Source: Flavobacterium ranwuense
GTDB lineage: Bacteria > Bacteroidota > Bacteroidia > Flavobacteriales > Flavobacteriaceae
Assembly (NCBI RefSeq): GCF_004349315.1
Contig: NZ_SMLH01000003.1
Coordinates: 1-64,000 of the forward strand
Length of the DNA: 64,000 bases
Direction: 5' to 3'
The translations under genes were made by a program, and so were the position numbers. Of the stretch, positions 60,345 to 64,000 are shown piece by piece. Below the pieces are notes generated by a model that did no database searches, was not told where the DNA came from, and saw nothing but the letters and a program-made list of their open reading frames with translations. Position 1 is the stretch's first letter. Every line of letters begins with the position of its first letter.

Positions 60345-61862
60345 TTAAAGTAAAGAATGACAGGTCATTACGTCGGGCTTTTCTATTCCCATTAATTCCA
60401 AAATAGTTGGAGCAATATCGCCAAGAACCCCATCGTGAATAATTCTCAAGTCTTTGTCTACTAAAATAATTGGGACTGGATTTGTAGTATGTGCTGTATT
60501 TGGACTTCCGTCAGGATTAATCATTGTTTCACAATTTCCATGATCCGCAATAACAATTGTAGTGTAATCATTTGCTAAAGCAGCCGTGATTACTCTTTCA
60601 ACGCATTTATCAACTGCTTCACACGCTTGTATTGCTGCACTCATAATTCCTGTATGGCCTACCATATCACCATTGGCAAAATTAAGGCAAACAAAATCTA
60701 CTTCGCCTTTATAAAGTTCTGGAACCAAAGCATCTGTCAATTCAAAGGCACTCATTTCCGGTTGTAAATCATAAGTGGCGATTTTTGGAGAATTTTTCAA
60801 GATGCGGCTTTCCCCTATAAAAGGTTGTTCTCTTCCACCGGAAAAGAAGAAAGTCACATGAGGATATTTCTCTGTTTCGGCAATACGAATTTGCTTTTTG
60901 TGGGCTTTTTCTAAAACCTCCCCAAGAGTTTCAGTAATGTTATCTTTGTTATAAACGACTTTTACATTTTGGTAGGTTTCGTCATAATTGGTAAGCGTGA
61001 CATAATACAAATTGAGTTTGTGCATGTTTTGCTCATGACAATCCATTTGAGTCAATACTTCTGTTAATTCTCTTCCTCTGTCCGTTCTAAAATTGAAGAA
61101 AATAACCACATCATCATCTTCAATTGTAGCTAATGGTTTGTCACATTCATCAACTATAACCGTTGGGTGAATAAATTCATCGGTTACATTGACTTCATAA
61201 CTTTCTTCTATGGAAGCAACAGCATTCATTGAATGTGTCCCAATTCCGTTTACCAATAAATCGTAAGCGAGTTTTACTCTTTCCCAGCGTCTGTCACGGT
61301 CCATCGCATAATAACGTCCCACAACCGAAGCCAGTTTCACGGTAGTATTGGCAATGTAATCTTGTAAATCCTGAATGTAATGTTTGCCGGATTTTGGATC
61401 CACATCACGACCGTCAGTGAAGGCGTGAACGAAAACTTTTTGTAATCCGTGTTGTTGTGTCGCGTCAATCAAGCCGCGTAAATGAGAAGTATGAGAGTGT
61501 ACACCTCCATCTGAAACTAATCCTAAAAAGTGTACTTTTTTATTGTTTATTCGGGCATAAGTAAAGGCATCAACTAAAACTTGCTCTTTTGCTAAAGTGT
61601 CATGTGCAACGGCAAGGTTAATTTTGGCTAAATCCTGATATACAATTCTACCAGCACCAAGATTCATGTGTCCTACTTCGCTGTTTCCCATTTGTCCCTC
61701 AGGAAGACCAACATTTAGTCCGTCAGTTCGAAGTTGAGCGCTTGGATAATTTCTATACAGACTGTTAATAAAAGGTACATTGGCATTATCAATAGCAGAA
61801 ACTTTTGGGTCAGGTGATTTTCCCCAACCGTCCAAAATCATAAGTATTACTTTTTTATTCAT
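60345..61862 (-). CDS. gpmI: 2,3-bisphosphoglycerate-independent phosphoglycerate mutase
   Basis: Mn-dependent glycolytic enzyme that interconverts 3- and 2-phosphoglycerate. It has 505 residues of the alkaline-phosphatase superfamily. Asp11 is in ILDGWGKSP, and the phosphorylated Ser61 is in MGNSEVGHMNLGAGR. Other parts are LVSDGGVHSHTSHLRGL, HAFTDGRDVDPKSG and IADHGNCETMINPDGSPNTAHT. It is transcribed alone, with TATCTTTG (61880-61887) as the -7 box. Confidence 0.97.
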   Translation of the reverse strand: MNKKVILMILDGWGKSPDPKVSAIDNANVPFINSLYRNYPSAQLRTDGLNVGLPEGQMGNSEVGHMNLGAGRIVYQDLAKINLAVAHDTLAKEQVLVDAFTYARINNKKVHFLGLVSDGGVHSHTSHLRGLIDATQQHGLQKVFVHAFTDGRDVDPKSGKHYIQDLQDYIANTTVKLASVVGRYYAMDRDRRWERVKLAYDLLVNGIGTHSMNAVASIEESYEVNVTDEFIHPTVIVDECDKPLATIEDDDVVIFFNFRTDRGRELTEVLTQMDCHEQNMHKLNLYYVTLTNYDETYQNVKVVYNKDNITETLGEVLEKAHKKQIRIAETEKYPHVTFFFSGGREQPFIGESRILKNSPKIATYDLQPEMSAFELTDALVPELYKGEVDFVCLNFANGDMVGHTGIMSAAIQACEAVDKCVERVITAALANDYTTIVIADHGNCETMINPDGSPNTAHTTNPVPIILVDKDLRIIHDGVLGDIAPTILELMGIEKPDVMTCHSLL

Positions 61863-61879
61863 TGCAAATTTGTTTTAAG

Positions 61880-61908
61880 CAAAGATAAAGTATTTCTAAA
61901 AATGTTCG
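61880..61908 (-). promoter_or_regulatory. gpmI promoter
   Basis: On the minus strand TATCTTTGC (61879-61887) is a perfect -7 box. The -33 box near 61905 is only weakly matched (TTTTAG). The start codon is 17 bases downstream. Confidence 0.5.
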
Positions 61909-62003
61909 AATGAAAGGAAATCACTATTATACATTCGGAAGCGAACCATAACAAATAATGATTATTTTGTTGTGGAACGTTGTCTTTTTTAAAATTAATG
62001 CAT

Positions 62004-64000
62004 TTAGAATTTATTCTTAACTTGATTATAATCTATAAAATAACGCACACTTATCGAGAAAACATGGCTCAGTGCATCGTTATTCAATAAATTAGTGACA
62101 TTGTCCGTAAACTCTTTATTGATGTTTCTTTCGAAAGCACCAGCATTATTTCGATATAAAACAGAAACTTGACTTCCGGGTGCAAACCACCAAGAATAGG
62201 ATAAGTCAGCATTCCAGGAATAAAAACTCGAATTTTTATTGGCAGTATATCCTGCAAAATCATCAAGTCTTCCGTTTTGTTGTAATGATAAAGTGTTTTT
62301 ATTTTCGGCATACGACCAATATTGGCGCAACGAAATATTAAACGTCATTTGGCTGTTCAGTGAGTATTTTCCAGAAAGCGTATTGGAATACGTAATTACA
62401 TTTCTATTGGCGAAAATTATAGTATTTGGCGTAGCCGAATTCATGTCATCATTAATACTGTCAATGTAGCCTTTATTATTGTTTTGTCTGAAAAAATTGA
62501 AGTTGTAATTTAGGGATAATTTATCATTAAAACGATATCTAGGACCAACAGAAAAACCGTAGGAATTTCTTCCTGATTCATCAAAAAAAGCATAAGAAGG
62601 ATTCACATCAATGGCAAAACTATTATTGTAATTGGTCGAAACGTATAGATAACCTCCAATTTTTGTTGGTTTAATCACGTATCTGTCGGCAGTTCTGGGT
62701 TCGTAATAATCAAATGTTTCTAATGCATTGGCGTCAATACCAAGTCCGAAAAAGTGATTTTTTTTGTTCTTAGAATTTATCTCAAAATTGATATTGCTGG
62801 ATTGAATTTTACCAGTTTCTTTTTGAAATTGTGAATAGACATTAAGGTAAGCACTAAAGCTGTTAAAGTATTTCGTTGGATTGAGAATTCTATAACTGGT
62901 ATTACCATATAAACTATAATAGTTAGTTTCAAAATTGATTCCTAAATCATTGTTATCGAAATCTTTAGTAACTATATTAGTACCAATGCTATAACGGTAT
63001 TTTCCGCTGGTTTCAGATAGATTTAATTGGGAATTAATTCCTTTTTTATCTTCAATAGCATTGATATAGCTGTATTTAAAATCTCCGGAAAGACTGTAGG
63101 TGTTTTTCTTGGTGTTCAGATCCCAAACTAAAGCCGTAACATTTCCATCCCTGAAACTTCCGTTTCGAGTTACATTCGTATTTACAAACGCAATTGAGGA
63201 ATTTTTGCGAAAGCGCTGGTCTAAAACCAAAACATTGTAATTTGCGAGTGGTTCAACTATTTCTTTTCGGACTTCTTGTGTGTCGTTATTTCGAATAGTT
63301 GCTGAAGTTTTTTCGGTCACGGCATTCAATATTCCTATTCCCAACCCATTTTTGGTTCTTCCAGAAATTTTTAAAGCATTGATAAGATTTACACTTGCCG
63401 GATTATCTATGATTTCTTCATTGGCTGCAGGGGTTGGATAATTGATTGGGTTTCCTCCAATTCTTCTTGAATAAACCAAATTTCCTTTGCTGAACAAATC
63501 GGTTCCCTCTGTAAAAAAAGGTCTGTTTTCGTTAAATTGTTGTTCGAATGGTCCTAAATTCAGAATTTGATCATCGTATTTTGTTTGTCCAAAATCAGGA
63601 ATAAGAATCATATCCAGCGTAAAAGCATCATTTATTCCATACTTTAAATCCAATCCGCCTTTGAGTGTTCCGTATGTTTTTTGTTGCGCATTCGCATTTA
63701 CATAAAAGGAAGAATACGGCAAAAGGAAAAGTCGAGTAGGTGGTTTTATGTTTTCAATCCCTTCCAAAACTCCAGTCTGTTGGGTGAAAGTCCCTAGTTT
63801 TGAATCGATGAAATTCCAAGTATATTTATGACGATCTCGTCTAATTTCTCTAAAAAAATTAAGTCCCCAAGTTTGTTTGTTTTCATTGGAAAAGCGTAGT
63901 GCAGCGTATGGAATTCTCATTTCTACAACCCAGCCTTTGTCCGTAATTACGGCTTTACTTTTCCAAACGGCATCCCAGGAATAATCCTCGCCATTGGTGT
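62004..64000 (-). CDS. DUF5916 domain-containing outer-membrane protein (5' end outside the window)
   Basis: The frame stays open from 62004 to the right edge, so the start is missing. The last bases read TNGEDYSWDAVWKSKAVITD, the end of a family-9 carbohydrate-binding-like module. The visible Met at 63920 (MRIPYAALRFS) is internal. The rest is the DUF5916 domain: NFFREIRRDRHKYTWNFID, FIPDFGQTKYDDQILNLGPFEQQFNENRPFFTEG, and many beta strands ending in VFSISVRYFIDYNQ. It is probably a beta-barrel envelope protein. The function is unknown. Confidence 0.85.
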   Translation of the reverse strand, partial: TNGEDYSWDAVWKSKAVITDKGWVVEMRIPYAALRFSNENKQTWGLNFFREIRRDRHKYTWNFIDSKLGTFTQQTGVLEGIENIKPPTRLFLLPYSSFYVNANAQQKTYGTLKGGLDLKYGINDAFTLDMILIPDFGQTKYDDQILNLGPFEQQFNENRPFFTEGTDLFSKGNLVYSRRIGGNPINYPTPAANEEIIDNPASVNLINALKISGRTKNGLGIGILNAVTEKTSATIRNNDTQEVRKEIVEPLANYNVLVLDQRFRKNSSIAFVNTNVTRNGSFRDGNVTALVWDLNTKKNTYSLSGDFKYSYINAIEDKKGINSQLNLSETSGKYRYSIGTNIVTKDFDNNDLGINFETNYYSLYGNTSYRILNPTKYFNSFSAYLNVYSQFQKETGKIQSSNINFEINSKNKKNHFFGLGIDANALETFDYYEPRTADRYVIKPTKIGGYLYVSTNYNNSFAIDVNPSYAFFDESGRNSYGFSVGPRYRFNDKLSLNYNFNFFRQNNNKGYIDSINDDMNSATPNTIIFANRNVITYSNTLSGKYSLNSQMTFNISLRQYWSYAENKNTLSLQQNGRLDDFAGYTANKNSSFYSWNADLSYSWWFAPGSQVSVLYRNNAGAFERNINKEFTDNVTNLLNNDALSHVFSISVRYFIDYNQVKNKF

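Overview
The window looks like chromosomal DNA of a flavobacterium (Bacteroidota), probably Flavobacterium or a close relative. The DNA is AT-rich. Promoters follow the Bacteroidota pattern (TTG or TTTG, about 16 to 22 bases, TAnnTTTG), and Shine-Dalgarno sequences are mostly absent. Typical lineage markers are a type IX secretion (T9SS) type B sorting domain, an S46 dipeptidyl peptidase, a FolK-deoxynucleoside kinase fusion, DUF5103 beside apaG, DUF2490, DUF5916 and DUF6370 genes. Nothing resembling a prophage, integrative element, CRISPR array, rRNA operon or intact insertion sequence was found.

Layout. 1-1050: a DUF4262 gene bounded by attC-like inverted repeats, then CRP-like palindromes and intergenic repeats. 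1069-4786: tig-clpP-clpX. 4831-7014: a four-gene SRPBCC/VOC cluster between two near-identical terminators, preceded by a MITE-like element. 7117-20328: serB, a tiny lipoprotein and GH3 enzyme, DUF2797, AsmA-like protein, sppA, folK-dNK, a secreted C-type-lectin protein, a SpoU methyltransferase and DUF1573. 20487-24247: mutS, tRNA-Gly, tRNA-Leu, a DUF1508 gene and an Ala-rich lipoprotein. 24436-30788: S46 peptidase, GNAT, waaA, DegT aminotransferase and galE. 30927-31433: an antitoxin/ParE pair with a frameshifted toxin. 31519-38309: fabD, then a response regulator-kinase-USP-bestrophin operon divergent from an unrecognised membrane protein. 38348-46813: DUF6370, DUF983, AraC, purT, a Tat-signal aminotransferase, aspC, a desaturase, rsmG and DUF2490. 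46989-55091: pruA, apaG, DUF5103, an M16 protease, a methyltransferase and map. 55136-60221: a tetR-ABC-hlyD-tolC export operon. 60345-64000: gpmI and a truncated DUF5916 gene.

Most genes are housekeeping: protein quality control (tig/clp), mismatch repair, amino-acid and purine metabolism, lipid and envelope synthesis. The less ordinary signals lie between genes. Several families of short palindromic repeats are scattered through the window, and one palindrome is embedded in frame inside purT. Other points for a second look are the cassette-like element at the left edge, the terminator-bounded cluster, the frameshifted toxin, the ABC ATPase with altered catalytic motifs, and a TetR operator candidate. 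I found no large, clearly undescribed defence or metabolic system.
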